A stretch of 64,000 nucleotides of DNA from Yunchengibacter salinarum (lineage in GTDB: Bacteria > Pseudomonadota > Alphaproteobacteria > Sphingomonadales > Kordiimonadaceae), in assembly GCF_037658235.1 (NCBI RefSeq), contig NZ_JBBJLN010000001.1, forward strand, positions 404,975-468,974, written 5' to 3'. The position numbers were made by a program, and so were the translations under genes. Below are positions 9,442-18,157 of this stretch, one piece after another (the first letter of the stretch is position 1; every line of letters begins with the position of its first letter). Under the pieces are notes generated by a model. The model was given only the letters and a program-made list of their open reading frames with translations. It had not been told where the DNA came from and did not search any database.

Positions 9442-10044
9442 TTAGTTCAGGTTGGCCGGGTCCGGCGCGCCAACGCCATCAGCGCCGCCCTGCTGTTGTT
9501 GCTGCTGCTGCTGTTGCTGTTGCAACTGGGCGCGGTACAGGGCCTCGAAATTGATCGGCTCCAGCATCAGCGGCGGGAAGCCGCCGTCGCGGGTGGCATC
9601 GGCCATGATGCGGCGGGCAAAGGGGAACATCATGGTGGGGCCGCCGATCATCAGGAACGGGCGAAGCTGCTCGTCCGGCAGGTTGCGAATGCCGAACAGC
9701 GCGCCATAGGCCAGTTCGCAGATGAAGCTGACTTTTTCTTCCCCGTCCGTGCCTTTGTTGGTGGCGCGGGCGGACAGCTTCAGTTCCACTTCGTACACTT
9801 CTTCATTCATGCGCTGCACATTGATGTTCACATTCACATCAATGTTCGGCTTGTCCCCTTCCTGACGCTGGAACGAGCCGGGCGCATTGGGATTTTCAAA
9901 GGAAAGGTCCTTCACATACTGGTTGATCATGGCCGCCTGCGGCTGGGCCTGTTCACCGGTCTGTCCCTCCGGCGCGCCAGAAATGTTGCCGGCACCCGGT
10001 GCATTGACGGGCGTTTCCTGTGTATCGAAATCGTTATTGGCCAT
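9442..10044 (-). CDS. secB: Protein-export chaperone SecB
   Basis: Cytosolic tetrameric chaperone that keeps secretory preproteins unfolded and hands them to SecA. The core (about residues 40-165) has the family landmarks INQYVKDLSFENPNAP, the NVNINVQR strand, ELAYGALF and the PPLMLEPINFEALY segment. The tail then carries eleven consecutive glutamines encoded by mixed CAG/CAA codons (9490-9522) before GGADGVGAPDPANLN. The N-terminus also has a longer Asn/Pro/Gly/Gln-rich extension than E. coli SecB. The ATG at 10044 (MANND) is preferred to an upstream Met at 10059. The neighbouring fxsA has the same orientation. Confidence 0.95.
   Translation of the reverse strand: MANNDFDTQETPVNAPGAGNISGAPEGQTGEQAQPQAAMINQYVKDLSFENPNAPGSFQRQEGDKPNIDVNVNINVQRMNEEVYEVELKLSARATNKGTDGEEKVSFICELAYGALFGIRNLPDEQLRPFLMIGGPTMMFPFARRIMADATRDGGFPPLMLEPINFEALYRAQLQQQQQQQQQQQGGADGVGAPDPANLN
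9490..9522 (-). repeat. CAG/CAA poly-glutamine tract in secB
   Basis: Thirty-three bases coding for eleven Gln in a row within the SecB C-terminal tail. Codons are a mix of CAG and CAA, so the tract is less slippage-prone than a pure triplet repeat, but length variation between strains is plausible. Confidence 0.9.
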
Positions 10045-10198
10045 TGTATATACTCTCATGCCTGTTGGCGTAATTGTTCAGGGTTCGAACGCGGCACCAC
10101 CGGGAGCCGCGGACAGAATTCCGGGCGAGGGCTAGCACGCTTTCCGCGCCCCTACAAGCGCGAATGCGTGGCGGGAAACCGGCCCGGTCGGGCGCCCG

Positions 10199-10666
10199 CT
10201 AGCGGTTTTGCCAGGGGTCGTCGCGGTCTTCGATGATGATGGTGGCCTCCCCGTCGGACCAGCGGGCGGTGCCTTCCACGTCCGGGCCGCCCTTTTCCGC
10301 TTCCGCCATGCGGGCGCGCATCCGTTTCAGCCAGGCCCGCCCCAGCATCAGCCGCAGCGGGGGCAGCAGCAACAGGGCGCCCACCGCATCGGTGATGAAG
10401 CCGGGGATCAGCAGGGCGATCCCGGCCAGAACCAGGAAAAAGGCGTGCACCAGCTTGGCGCCCACCGGCTCGCCCCGGTTTGCCTGTTCGCGCATTTCCG
10501 CCAGAACGCGGGTGCCCTGCATCTTCACCAGGCTGAGGCCCACTGCCGCCGTCAGCAGGCACAGCCCCACCGCGCCCAGCGAGCCAACCACCTTGCCCAC
10601 ATCGATCAGAACTGCCAGTTCCGCCACCGGCAGCAGGATCAACAGAAGTAAAATGAATAAAGCCAT
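10199..10666 (-). CDS. fxsA: FxsA family inner-membrane protein
   Basis: Cytoplasmic-membrane protein of the FxsA family, named for suppression of F exclusion of phage T7; the physiological role is unknown. It has 155 residues with hydrophobic segments at about 1-20, 24-43 and 72-105, then a charged cytoplasmic tail ending in DRDDPWQNR. The family features VAELAVLIDVG, GLSLVKMQG and IPGFITDAVG are all visible. The ATG at 10666 has AAGGA directly upstream; the longer upstream frame does not resemble the family. It lies between secB and the Tim44-like gene in the conserved origin-proximal cluster. Confidence 0.9.
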   Translation of the reverse strand: MALFILLLLILLPVAELAVLIDVGKVVGSLGAVGLCLLTAAVGLSLVKMQGTRVLAEMREQANRGEPVGAKLVHAFFLVLAGIALLIPGFITDAVGALLLLPPLRLMLGRAWLKRMRARMAEAEKGGPDVEGTARWSDGEATIIIEDRDDPWQNR

Positions 10667-10924
10667 TCCTTGCTCTTTCCTTCCATGCTGCCTATCTATA
10701 AGGGGATCATGCAGCCCGGCTTCAATGCACGGCGAGGAATTTTGTCTGCCCGGCATCGTTTCCCGCATGATCGGCTTTTCCTGATCGGTCTGCCCCGATC
10801 GGGGTGGAATGGCGGGCTGGAACATGGTGGTGGCGCTGGCGCGGTTCGGATTGCGCGGCGTGACAGCACCAAGGGTTCCAACAGCTCAGTGCTTTAACGG
10901 GGCAGCATCCCCTGGACGGTTTCC

Positions 10925-11614
10925 ATGAATGGTTTTGACATTATCCTGCTAGCGCTTCTCGCCGGTTTCATCGCGCTCAGGCTGCGATCGGAACTGGGCA
11001 AGAAGACCGGCAACGAGCCCGGCGCGGACGCGGGCACCAATACCGGCGGCAACCGCGTCACGGCGGACGAGCGTACCGGGCGCGGGCAGTTGGTGGAAGG
11101 CGAGGTGGTCGGCCACGGCACTCAGGAAGACGAGCAGCGCGTGGTGGACATGGAACAGAACCCGGCGCTTCGGGCCGGTTTTGCCGATATCCGCAAGGCG
11201 GATCGTTCCTTCGATCCCGCGCAGTTCCTGCACGGCGCCCGCTCGGCCTATCAGATGATTCTGGAAGCCTTCTGGGCCGGTGATCGGCAGACCCTCAGGG
11301 ACATGCTGGCCGACGATGTGGCCGAGGGCTTCATCAAGGCCATTGATGCGCGTGAGGAGGCGGGCGAAACCGTGGAAAGCAAGCTGGTGGACATTGACGA
11401 GGCCACCATCACCAAGGCGCGCCTGGAAGGCCGGATGGCCGAAATCACCGTGAAGTTCGAGTCCGAGATCATTTATGTCACCCGCGACGGCGACGGCGAC
11501 ATAACCGAAGGCGACCCCTCTGACGTGGTGGAGGTAACGGATCGCTGGACCTTCGCCCGCAACACGGCGTCCGATGATCCAAGCTGGACGCTGGTGGCCA
11601 CCCGGTCGGGCTGA
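10925..11614 (+). CDS. Tim44/TimA-like inner-membrane protein
   Basis: Tim44-like domain protein, the bacterial relative of the mitochondrial import motor anchor. It has 229 residues. The N-terminus holds one transmembrane helix (about 4-20), then a charged linker at 25-65. The Tim44 domain runs from about 75 to the end, with FLHGARSAYQMILEAFWAGD and the ADDVAEGF, KLVDIDEA and VTDRWTF segments. In alphaproteobacteria this protein is membrane-associated, but its partner is not firmly known. It stands divergent from fxsA across a 258-base gap and is followed four bases later by the mltA start. Confidence 0.9.
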   Translation: MNGFDIILLALLAGFIALRLRSELGKKTGNEPGADAGTNTGGNRVTADERTGRGQLVEGEVVGHGTQEDEQRVVDMEQNPALRAGFADIRKADRSFDPAQFLHGARSAYQMILEAFWAGDRQTLRDMLADDVAEGFIKAIDAREEAGETVESKLVDIDEATITKARLEGRMAEITVKFESEIIYVTRDGDGDITEGDPSDVVEVTDRWTFARNTASDDPSWTLVATRSG

Positions 11615-11618
11615 TCCC

Positions 11619-12887
11619 GTGGCGCGGTCTGAGTGGACCGGTGCGGGCCTGTGGCGCGGGCTTCCTCTCGGTGGCCTGATCGCCCTGTTTCTGGTGGTTC
11701 CGGTCTGGCTGGCCCTGCTTCTGGCCACCCCGGATGCGGGGCCGCGCCTGCGTTTTCACCCGGTTTCCTTCGATGCCCTGCCCGGCTTTGCGGATGACCC
11801 GCTGACCGGGGCGATGCGCGCGTTCAGACGCAGTTGCGCCCGGCTGGCCCGGTTGCCGGAAACGCGCGCCATGGGGGGAGTCGACGTGACCACCCGGTTC
11901 GGCGACCGGATGCCCGTGGCGGGCCGGGTGTCGGACTGGCGCCCCGCCTGTGCCGCGTTTGATGGGTCGACGTCGCAGGGCGATATGGACCCGCACGCTT
12001 TTTTCCGGGAACATTTCCAGCCTTTCGCGGTTACGCTGAACGGGCGGGCGAAAGGCACCTTCACCGGCTATTATGAACCGGTTCTGGATGCCGCGCTGGA
12101 AAAAGGCGGGCGTTTTACCATACCGCTTCATGCCCGCCCCGATGATCTTGTGAGCGTGGATCTGGGCGCTTTCCGCGATGATCTGAAAGGCCGCAGCCTG
12201 GCGGGCCGGATCAACGGGCGACGGCTGGTGCCCTATGCGGATCGCGCCGCCATCGAAGCGGGCGCGCTTGGGGACCGGGCCGAGGTTCTGGCCTATACGG
12301 ACAGCGCCGTGGATGCCTTTTTCCTGCATGTTCAGGGGTCCGGCCGCCTGCGCCTTCGGGATGGGCGGATGATGGCGGTGGGTTATGCCGGGCAGAACGG
12401 CCACCCCTATTTTTCCATAGGGCGCGCCCTGATCCAGCGGGGGGAAATTCCGGCACGGGCCATGTCCATGCAGCGCCTGAAGCGTTGGCTGATGGCAAAC
12501 CCGGACAGGGGCGCCGCCTTGATGCGGGAAAATGCCCGTTATGTGTTTTTCCGCCGCCTGCCTGATGGGGCGGGGCCGGTGGGCAGCGCCGGTGTGGTGC
12601 TGACGCCGCGTCGGTCGCTGGCGGTGGACCGGGCGTTTCTGCCGCTTCACGCGCCGGTGTTTCTGGCCGCCCGCCGCCCGGTGGCGGGGGGCGGCTGCGA
12701 TGAGTCGGTGCCGTTCCGTCGCCTGATGGTGGCGCAGGATACCGGCGCCGCCATCCGGGGTGAAATACGCGGGGATGTGTTCTGGGGTCGGGGCGAGGAG
12801 GCCCGCGCCATTGCCGGACGCATGGCCCATGGCGGGCGATATTTCCTGTTGCTGCCGCGCGCGGTGGCGGAAAGGCTGGCCCCCTGA
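11619..12887 (+). CDS. mltA: Membrane-bound lytic murein transglycosylase A
   Basis: Peptidoglycan lytic transglycosylase that cuts glycan strands to 1,6-anhydro ends. A hydrophobic N-terminal segment (about 15-37) anchors or exports it; no lipobox is evident. Family motifs include TGYYEP, HVQGSGRLRL, GYAGQNGHPY-SIG, the RYVFFR strand and the catalytic-region DTGAAIRGEIRGDVFWG near the C-terminus. The GTG at 11619 is preferred because it begins just after the Tim44-like stop; an in-frame ATG at 11574 would overlap that gene. The stop overlaps the smr start (TGATG). Confidence 0.92.
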   Translation: MARSEWTGAGLWRGLPLGGLIALFLVVPVWLALLLATPDAGPRLRFHPVSFDALPGFADDPLTGAMRAFRRSCARLARLPETRAMGGVDVTTRFGDRMPVAGRVSDWRPACAAFDGSTSQGDMDPHAFFREHFQPFAVTLNGRAKGTFTGYYEPVLDAALEKGGRFTIPLHARPDDLVSVDLGAFRDDLKGRSLAGRINGRRLVPYADRAAIEAGALGDRAEVLAYTDSAVDAFFLHVQGSGRLRLRDGRMMAVGYAGQNGHPYFSIGRALIQRGEIPARAMSMQRLKRWLMANPDRGAALMRENARYVFFRRLPDGAGPVGSAGVVLTPRRSLAVDRAFLPLHAPVFLAARRPVAGGGCDESVPFRRLMVAQDTGAAIRGEIRGDVFWGRGEEARAIAGRMAHGGRYFLLLPRAVAERLAP

Positions 12888-13522
12888 TGGCAGGTAAGCG
12901 GCGCGCAGCGCGCAAGGTGGGCAGAAAGCTGGATGCGGTGGACACGAACCGGCGCCGCGGCACCCTCAGCGCGGCGGATCGCGCCTTGTGGGAAGCGGCC
13001 ACGTCCGATGTGGCGCCGCTGACCGATCGGCCGGTGGCGCCGGAACCGCCGCGTCCGCCGCGTCGCGCGGCGCCCCGGCCAGCATCGGACCCGCCGCCCA
13101 GGCCGGGTGCCATGGCGCTGGACCCGCAGGACCGGCTGGACCGGCGCACCCGTCGGCGCCTGACCCGTGGGGACATGGCGGTGGATCGGGTGGTGGACCT
13201 GCACGGACACACCCAGACCGATGCTCATGATCGCCTGCGCCAGGCCCTGATGGCCGCGGTGGCGGCGGGGGAGAAAACGCTGGTGGTGATCACCGGCAAG
13301 GGGGGACGCCGATACCGTCAGTCCGGCGCGGTGTCTGCCGCCTATCGCCGCCGGGCGGATTTCGATACCCATGGCGGCGTGCTGAAGCGCCTGGTGCCGG
13401 AATGGCTGGCCGCGCCCGAATTGGCGCCTTATGTGGATCGCTACGCCACGGCATCGCAAAATCATGGCGGTGACGGGGCGCTTTATGTGCTGCTGCGCCG
13501 GCGGCGGGAGCCCCGGTCATGA
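12887..13522 (+). CDS. Smr/MutS2-type endonuclease domain protein
   Basis: Small MutS-related (Smr) domain protein of 211 residues. The N-terminal ~90 residues are basic and Pro-rich, probably disordered. The Smr domain follows at about 95-205 with the DLHGHTQTDAH motif and VVITGKGG, the two signatures of the fold that can nick nucleic acid or bind RNA. The exact substrate is unknown. It overlaps mltA by one base and the XRE gene by four bases, giving a tightly coupled operon. Confidence 0.9.
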   Translation: MAGKRRAARKVGRKLDAVDTNRRRGTLSAADRALWEAATSDVAPLTDRPVAPEPPRPPRRAAPRPASDPPPRPGAMALDPQDRLDRRTRRRLTRGDMAVDRVVDLHGHTQTDAHDRLRQALMAAVAAGEKTLVVITGKGGRRYRQSGAVSAAYRRRADFDTHGGVLKRLVPEWLAAPELAPYVDRYATASQNHGGDGALYVLLRRRREPRS

Positions 13523-13965
13523 GCCGCATCACCCCGTTTGGCCTGGAAGTGCGCCGCCTCAGGGCCGCCAAGGGGGTGGATCAGGCCACCATGGCCCGGG
13601 CGCTTGGGGTGTCGCCTGCTTATCTGTCTGCCCTTGAGCGGGGCCGCCGGGGGGCGCCCACCTATGGCTTCTGTCAGCAGATCATCAATTATTTCGGCCT
13701 GATCTGGGACGAGGCGGAAGCCTTGCAGGAACTGGCCCGCCTGTCCCGGCCCCGTGTGATCGTGGACACCACCGGCATGGACCCGCGCGCCACCCGTGCC
13801 GTCAATCTGCTGGCGGAGCGGCTCAAACGCTTTGACGATGACCAGTTGGATCGCTTGCTGGCCGTGGTGGAAGAGGGCGCCTCGCTCGCCCTGTATGAAC
13901 GGGATAATGACGATCCGGGCGCCGCGCCGGGCGTTTCGCTGGACCGGGACGGGGACAGCCGCTAG
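13519..13965 (+). CDS. XRE-type helix-turn-helix transcriptional regulator
   Basis: DNA-binding regulator of 148 residues. The HTH_3 domain lies at about 7-62, with GVDQATMARALGVSPAYLSALERGRR giving the helix-turn-helix. The C-terminal part (about 70-148) is an alphaproteobacterial extension with no catalytic motif. It is the last gene of the Tim44-mltA-smr-xre transcription unit, an arrangement conserved near the replication origin in many alphaproteobacteria. Its target is not evident from this window. The ATGA overlap with smr implies translational coupling. Confidence 0.88.
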   Translation: MSRITPFGLEVRRLRAAKGVDQATMARALGVSPAYLSALERGRRGAPTYGFCQQIINYFGLIWDEAEALQELARLSRPRVIVDTTGMDPRATRAVNLLAERLKRFDDDQLDRLLAVVEEGASLALYERDNDDPGAAPGVSLDRDGDSR

Positions 13966-14009
13966 GGTTTTGCCCTGCTGACGTATGGTTGCGGTGTTTG
14001 GAGGCGTGC

Positions 14010-15557
14010 GTGGTATCCGAAATTCAGACGGTGGCCTTTCAGGGCATTCAGGCCAGGCCGGTATCCTGCCAGGTGCACCTGTCCGGGGGGCTGCCCGCCT
14101 TCACCATTGTAGGCCTGCCCGACAAGGCGGTAAGCGAAGCCCGCGAGCGGGTGCGGGCGGCGCTTTCGGCGGTGGGGCTGGCCCTGCCGGCGGAACGGAT
14201 CACCGTCAACCTGTCCCCCGCCGACCTGCCCAAGGAAGGCAGCCATTATGATCTGCCCATCGCCCTGGCGCTGATGCTGGCCATGCGGGTGCTGCCCGAA
14301 GACAGCCTGCACGGCGCCTTTGCCATGGGGGAACTGGGGCTGGATGGCCGCTTGCGCCCGGTGGCCGGGGTGTTGCCCGCCGCCATCACCGCCGGGGATG
14401 CGGGCGGCAGCCTGATCTGCCCTGCCGAGACCGGCCCCGAAGCCGCATGGGCCGGGGAAACGGATGTGATCGCCGCGCCGGATCTGATGGGGGTGGTTAA
14501 TCATGTGCGCGGCAGCCAGGTATTGACCCGGCCCGAACCCCGCCTGGCGGACCCGGTGGCGGAAATGCCCGACCTGGCCGATATCAAGGGGCAGGAAAGC
14601 GCCAAGCGGGCGTTGGAACTGGCCGCTTCCGGTGGCCATAATCTGCTGATGATCGGGCCGCCGGGGTCCGGCAAATCCATGCTGGCCGCCCGCCTGCCGG
14701 GCCTGTTGCCGGACATGACGGCGGAAGAAGCGCTGGAGACCAGCATGGTGGCGTCCGTGGCGGGGGAACTGAGCGCGGGTCGCATCAGCCGGGTGCGGCC
14801 TTTTCGGGCGCCGCACCATTCCGCCAGCCAGCCCAGCCTTGTGGGCGGTGGCCAGAAGGCCCGGCCCGGCGAAGTGTCGCTGGCCCATGGCGGTGTCCTG
14901 TTTCTGGATGAATTGCCGGAATTTTCGCGCCAGACCCTGGAAGCCCTGCGCCAGCCCATTGAATCCGGCGAAGCGGTGATCGCGCGGGCCGAGGCGCATG
15001 TGACCTATCCGGCCCGGTTTCAGCTCGTGGCGGCGATGAACCCCTGCCGGTGCGGCTATCTGGATGATGAAGGGCTGGCCTGCAACCGGGCGCCCGCCTG
15101 TGCGGCGCAGTATCAGGCGCGCATTTCCGGCCCTCTGTTCGATCGAATCGATCTGCATGTGCCGGTACCCGCCGTTTCCGCGCTGGACCTGACATTGCCG
15201 CCGCCCAAGGAGGGCAGCGCCGAAGTCGCGGCCCGCGTGGCAGCCGTGCGGGCGCGGCAGACAGCACGCTATGCGCGGCTCGCGCCGGACAGCGGGGTGC
15301 GGCTCAATGCCCATGCGGACGGGCGGCTGCTGGAACAGGTGGCGGCCCCGGACAAGGCGGGTCAGGCCCTGATGGAGCGGGCCGTGGGCCGTTTGCGGTT
15401 GTCGGCGCGGGGCTATCACCGGGTGCTTCGGGTGGCGCGAACCCTGGCGGACATGGCGGGCGCCGAGCAGGTGGGAGAAGCGCATCTGGCCGAAGCTCTG
15501 GCTTATCGCCGCTCCGCGCCCGGCGCGCGTGACCTTGCGAGCGCACAAGGGGCCTGA
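14010..15557 (+). CDS. comM: YifB/ComM-family Mg-chelatase-like AAA+ ATPase
   Basis: AAA+ ATPase of the YifB/ComM family; ComM is a branch-migration helicase that aids integration of transformed DNA. It has 515 residues. The N-terminal ChlI-like domain has the LPAFTIVGLPDKAVSEARERV signature. Walker A is GPPGSGKS near residue 215 and Walker B is LFLDELPEF. The cysteine-rich MNPCRCGY segment and the C-terminal Mg_chelatase_C domain complete the family pattern. The GTG at 14010, nine bases after a GGAG, gives VSEIQTVAFQGI, the normal family start. Other competence genes are not in the window. Confidence 0.92.
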   Translation: MVSEIQTVAFQGIQARPVSCQVHLSGGLPAFTIVGLPDKAVSEARERVRAALSAVGLALPAERITVNLSPADLPKEGSHYDLPIALALMLAMRVLPEDSLHGAFAMGELGLDGRLRPVAGVLPAAITAGDAGGSLICPAETGPEAAWAGETDVIAAPDLMGVVNHVRGSQVLTRPEPRLADPVAEMPDLADIKGQESAKRALELAASGGHNLLMIGPPGSGKSMLAARLPGLLPDMTAEEALETSMVASVAGELSAGRISRVRPFRAPHHSASQPSLVGGGQKARPGEVSLAHGGVLFLDELPEFSRQTLEALRQPIESGEAVIARAEAHVTYPARFQLVAAMNPCRCGYLDDEGLACNRAPACAAQYQARISGPLFDRIDLHVPVPAVSALDLTLPPPKEGSAEVAARVAAVRARQTARYARLAPDSGVRLNAHADGRLLEQVAAPDKAGQALMERAVGRLRLSARGYHRVLRVARTLADMAGAEQVGEAHLAEALAYRRSAPGARDLASAQGA

Positions 15558-15621
15558 TAAGCAGAAACACGGCTTGGGTGGCGTTTGCCGGAATCCGGGG
15601 GCGACCCTGTAAAGTGTCGGA

Positions 15622-16200
15622 GTGAGGGTGGTGATCGGTCTTATTCAGAAGGTATTGACGGAGGTGCTGGACGACCAGGGCGGCTCGGCACTGGTCCGTG
15701 CGGTGTTTGAGCGCGCCGGTGAGCCATACACGGCCTTTCGCATCGATCGCAATTACAGCGATGCCCAGTGCCGGGCGCTGCTGGCGGCAGCGGCGGTGGA
15801 GCTGGATCTTGATGAAGATGCGTTTTGCGACCTTTACGCCGAAGGGTTCATTCGCCGGGCGGAAAAGCTGTTTCCCGCCTTTTTCCAGATGGCTGGCAAT
15901 GCGCGGGCCTTTCTGGCGCGCCAGCCCGCCATTCATGGCACCATGGGCGCGGCCATCCGCGATGCTTATGAGCGACGGGAAGTGGAAGACAAGTTCCGGG
16001 TGCTGGCCAATACGGCGGATGGCCTGATCGTGGAGTACGGCTCGCCCAACCGGCTTTGCACGCTCTATGCGGCTCTGGCCCGGCGTGTGGCCCGGCGCTA
16101 TGGCGAATCCGCCCATGTGATTCATGAGCAATGTATGCGGCGCGGTGATGACTGCTGCCTGATGGATGTGCGTTTCACCAAGGCGGAGGAAGCGGCCTGA
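15622..16200 (+). CDS. H-NOX-like (heme NO-binding) domain protein
   Basis: About 190 residues matching the HNOB/H-NOX fold in length and layout. It opens with IGLIQKVLTEV, has a central helix ending in FLARQPAIH with His105 where H-NOX proteins ligate heme iron, and a C-terminal LIVEYGSPNRLC segment. The last corresponds to the heme-propionate motif Y-x-S-x-R, but Asn143 replaces the Arg and Arg144 is the next residue. It would sense NO, O2 or redox if heme is bound. The stop overlaps the start of an EAL-domain gene, the classical H-NOX/c-di-GMP pairing. It starts at GTG; 15622 is listed, 15631 is an alternative. Confidence 0.78.
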   Translation: MRVVIGLIQKVLTEVLDDQGGSALVRAVFERAGEPYTAFRIDRNYSDAQCRALLAAAAVELDLDEDAFCDLYAEGFIRRAEKLFPAFFQMAGNARAFLARQPAIHGTMGAAIRDAYERREVEDKFRVLANTADGLIVEYGSPNRLCTLYAALARRVARRYGESAHVIHEQCMRRGDDCCLMDVRFTKAEEAA

Positions 16201-18116
16201 TGGTGGCGGATAGGGATACCGCAAAAGACGCGGATCAGGGCCTGAGAGCCGCCGTTCGCGATCTGGCCGATCAGTTGTGTCTGACGGTGGATGACCGGTT
16301 CGATCTGCATGTGGAAACCGCGTCCGAGGACGAGGACGCCCAGAAGCTGTCCGTACTGATCAATTTCCTGCTGGAAAAGGTGCGGCGGCACAATGACTCC
16401 ATGGAAAAGGTGCAGGCTGAGCTGGAAAACCGGGTGGAACGGCGTTCCGCTCAGCTTAACCTGATTCTGGAAGGGTCCCGCGACGGGGTGTTCCTGTACC
16501 ATCCGAGCCAGGACATGTTCGATTTCTCCCAGCGCTGGTACGCCATGCTGGGGCTGGAGCCGCGCGTGGGAAAGGACCCCGGCGGGGACTGGTTCGATCG
16601 GTTGGACCCGATGTTCGTGCCCACGGTGCGCTCGGCGCTGGAAAGCCATCTCAGGGGCGATACGGACTATCTGGAAGTGGAATATCGCATTCGCGCCGCT
16701 GACGGGCGCTATCGCTGGATGCTGGCCCGTGGGCTGGCCCGGCGCGATGAACAGGGCCGGGCGCTGCTGCTGGCGGGCACCCAGACCGATGTGACGGATC
16801 GCCGCAATCTGGACCCGAATACCGGCTATCCCAATGAACATGCTTATGGCGAGGCGATCGAGGATTTCCGAAGCGAAGGACTGCCCTTTGCCGTCATGCT
16901 GATGACGGTGGACAATATCTCTTCCCTGACCGAAGCGCTGCTGGGGGAAGACCTGCGGGAACTGCGGGACACCACCATGACCCGCATCCGCGAAACCCTG
17001 CCTGAGGGAACCCATCTGTCCCGTCTGGCGAGCGGGGCGGTGGGCGCGGTCTTTTCCACGGCGGACATGAGCGATGGGCCGGGCGCCGCGGCCGGGCTGG
17101 CCGACAAGCTGGTGGCCCGCTTCGATCAGTCCATTCATCTGACCACGGGCGGAACCCAGTGGATCAAGCTGAGCGTGGGGTATGCCCACAGCGAATCATT
17201 CGTGCGCCCCAGGATGGATGTTTCCGGTGGCAGCGGCGGGGATGTGCGCTCCGCCGCGCGCACGGCCCTCAGGGAAGCGAAGCGGCAGGGGGGTGGCCGG
17301 GCGGTTTCCTATACCAGCAGCATGAATGCCCGTATCACCGAGGAACTGACCGTGGAAAGCGAGGTGCGTACCGCGCTGGCGGAAGATCGGGTGGTGCCTT
17401 TCTTCCAGCCCATCGTGTCCCTGGCCGATCGGCGTGTGGTGGGATATGAGGCGCTGGTCCGCATCCGGGAGGAGGCGGCGGGCTGGCTGTGGCCCGGCCT
17501 GTTCATACCCGTGGCCGAACGCAGCGACCTTATCACCAGCCTGGGGGACCGGGTGCTGAACCGATCCTTGCAGACCATTGCGCAAAGCGGCGCCGGGAAC
17601 CATAGCGTTGCGGTGAATCTGGCCGCGAATCAGGTGCTGGACCGGCGACTGGTGGAGAAGATTTCCGGGGCGCTGGACCGGTTCCGGCTGTCCCCCTCGC
17701 GCCTGCGGGTGGAGGTGACGGAAACCGCCCTGGTGCGGGATTTGGAAACCGCCACCCAGGCTCTGTCCGTATTGCGGGACATGGGAGTCAAGGTGGCGAT
17801 CGACGATTTCGGCACCGGCTACAGTTCCCTGAACTATCTGCGGACCCTGCCCATCGACATTGTGAAGATCGACCGCACCTTTGTTCGGGACAGCGCCGAT
17901 AACGCGGCCAATCGGGCCATTTTGAAACTGATCTGCGATCTGGCGCGCACGCTCAATCTGGATGTGGTGGCGGAAGGCATCGAATCCGATGCCGATGAGG
18001 CCATCGTCAGGGAAAGCGGCGCCAATTGCGGGCAGGGCTTTTTCTATGCCCGCCCCGCCCAGTTCAAGGATGCGCCCGCGCCGGGAACGGTGATCACACC
18101 CGCGCCGGTGGGCTGA
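16200..18116 (+). CDS. PAS-GGDEF(degenerate)-EAL cyclic-di-GMP phosphodiesterase
   Basis: A 638-residue cytosolic signalling protein with no transmembrane segment. A coiled-coil-like N-terminus (about 50-85) is followed by a PAS domain (about 85-200). A GGDEF-like domain (about 205-375) has RLASGAVGAV where the GG(D/E)EF loop should be, so it cannot be a cyclase. The EAL domain (about 385-630) keeps YEALVRI, VEVTETAL, the metal-binding DDFGTGYSSL, VKIDRTFV and VAEGIE. It should hydrolyse cyclic di-GMP. The one-base overlap with the H-NOX-like gene indicates co-expression and probable direct regulation by that sensor. Confidence 0.9.
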   Translation: MVADRDTAKDADQGLRAAVRDLADQLCLTVDDRFDLHVETASEDEDAQKLSVLINFLLEKVRRHNDSMEKVQAELENRVERRSAQLNLILEGSRDGVFLYHPSQDMFDFSQRWYAMLGLEPRVGKDPGGDWFDRLDPMFVPTVRSALESHLRGDTDYLEVEYRIRAADGRYRWMLARGLARRDEQGRALLLAGTQTDVTDRRNLDPNTGYPNEHAYGEAIEDFRSEGLPFAVMLMTVDNISSLTEALLGEDLRELRDTTMTRIRETLPEGTHLSRLASGAVGAVFSTADMSDGPGAAAGLADKLVARFDQSIHLTTGGTQWIKLSVGYAHSESFVRPRMDVSGGSGGDVRSAARTALREAKRQGGGRAVSYTSSMNARITEELTVESEVRTALAEDRVVPFFQPIVSLADRRVVGYEALVRIREEAAGWLWPGLFIPVAERSDLITSLGDRVLNRSLQTIAQSGAGNHSVAVNLAANQVLDRRLVEKISGALDRFRLSPSRLRVEVTETALVRDLETATQALSVLRDMGVKVAIDDFGTGYSSLNYLRTLPIDIVKIDRTFVRDSADNAANRAILKLICDLARTLNLDVVAEGIESDADEAIVRESGANCGQGFFYARPAQFKDAPAPGTVITPAPVG

Positions 18117-18118
18117 GC

Positions 18119-18145
18119 GATCGGGCGGTTCGCCCGTGCCCGATC
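18119..18145. terminator. Possible bidirectional hairpin
   Basis: An 8-bp perfect stem (18119-18126 with 18138-18145) lies between the convergent EAL gene and hisE. No clear T-run follows on either strand, so a role as terminator is only suggested by position. Confidence 0.35.
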
Positions 18146-18157
18146 AATACCGATGTT

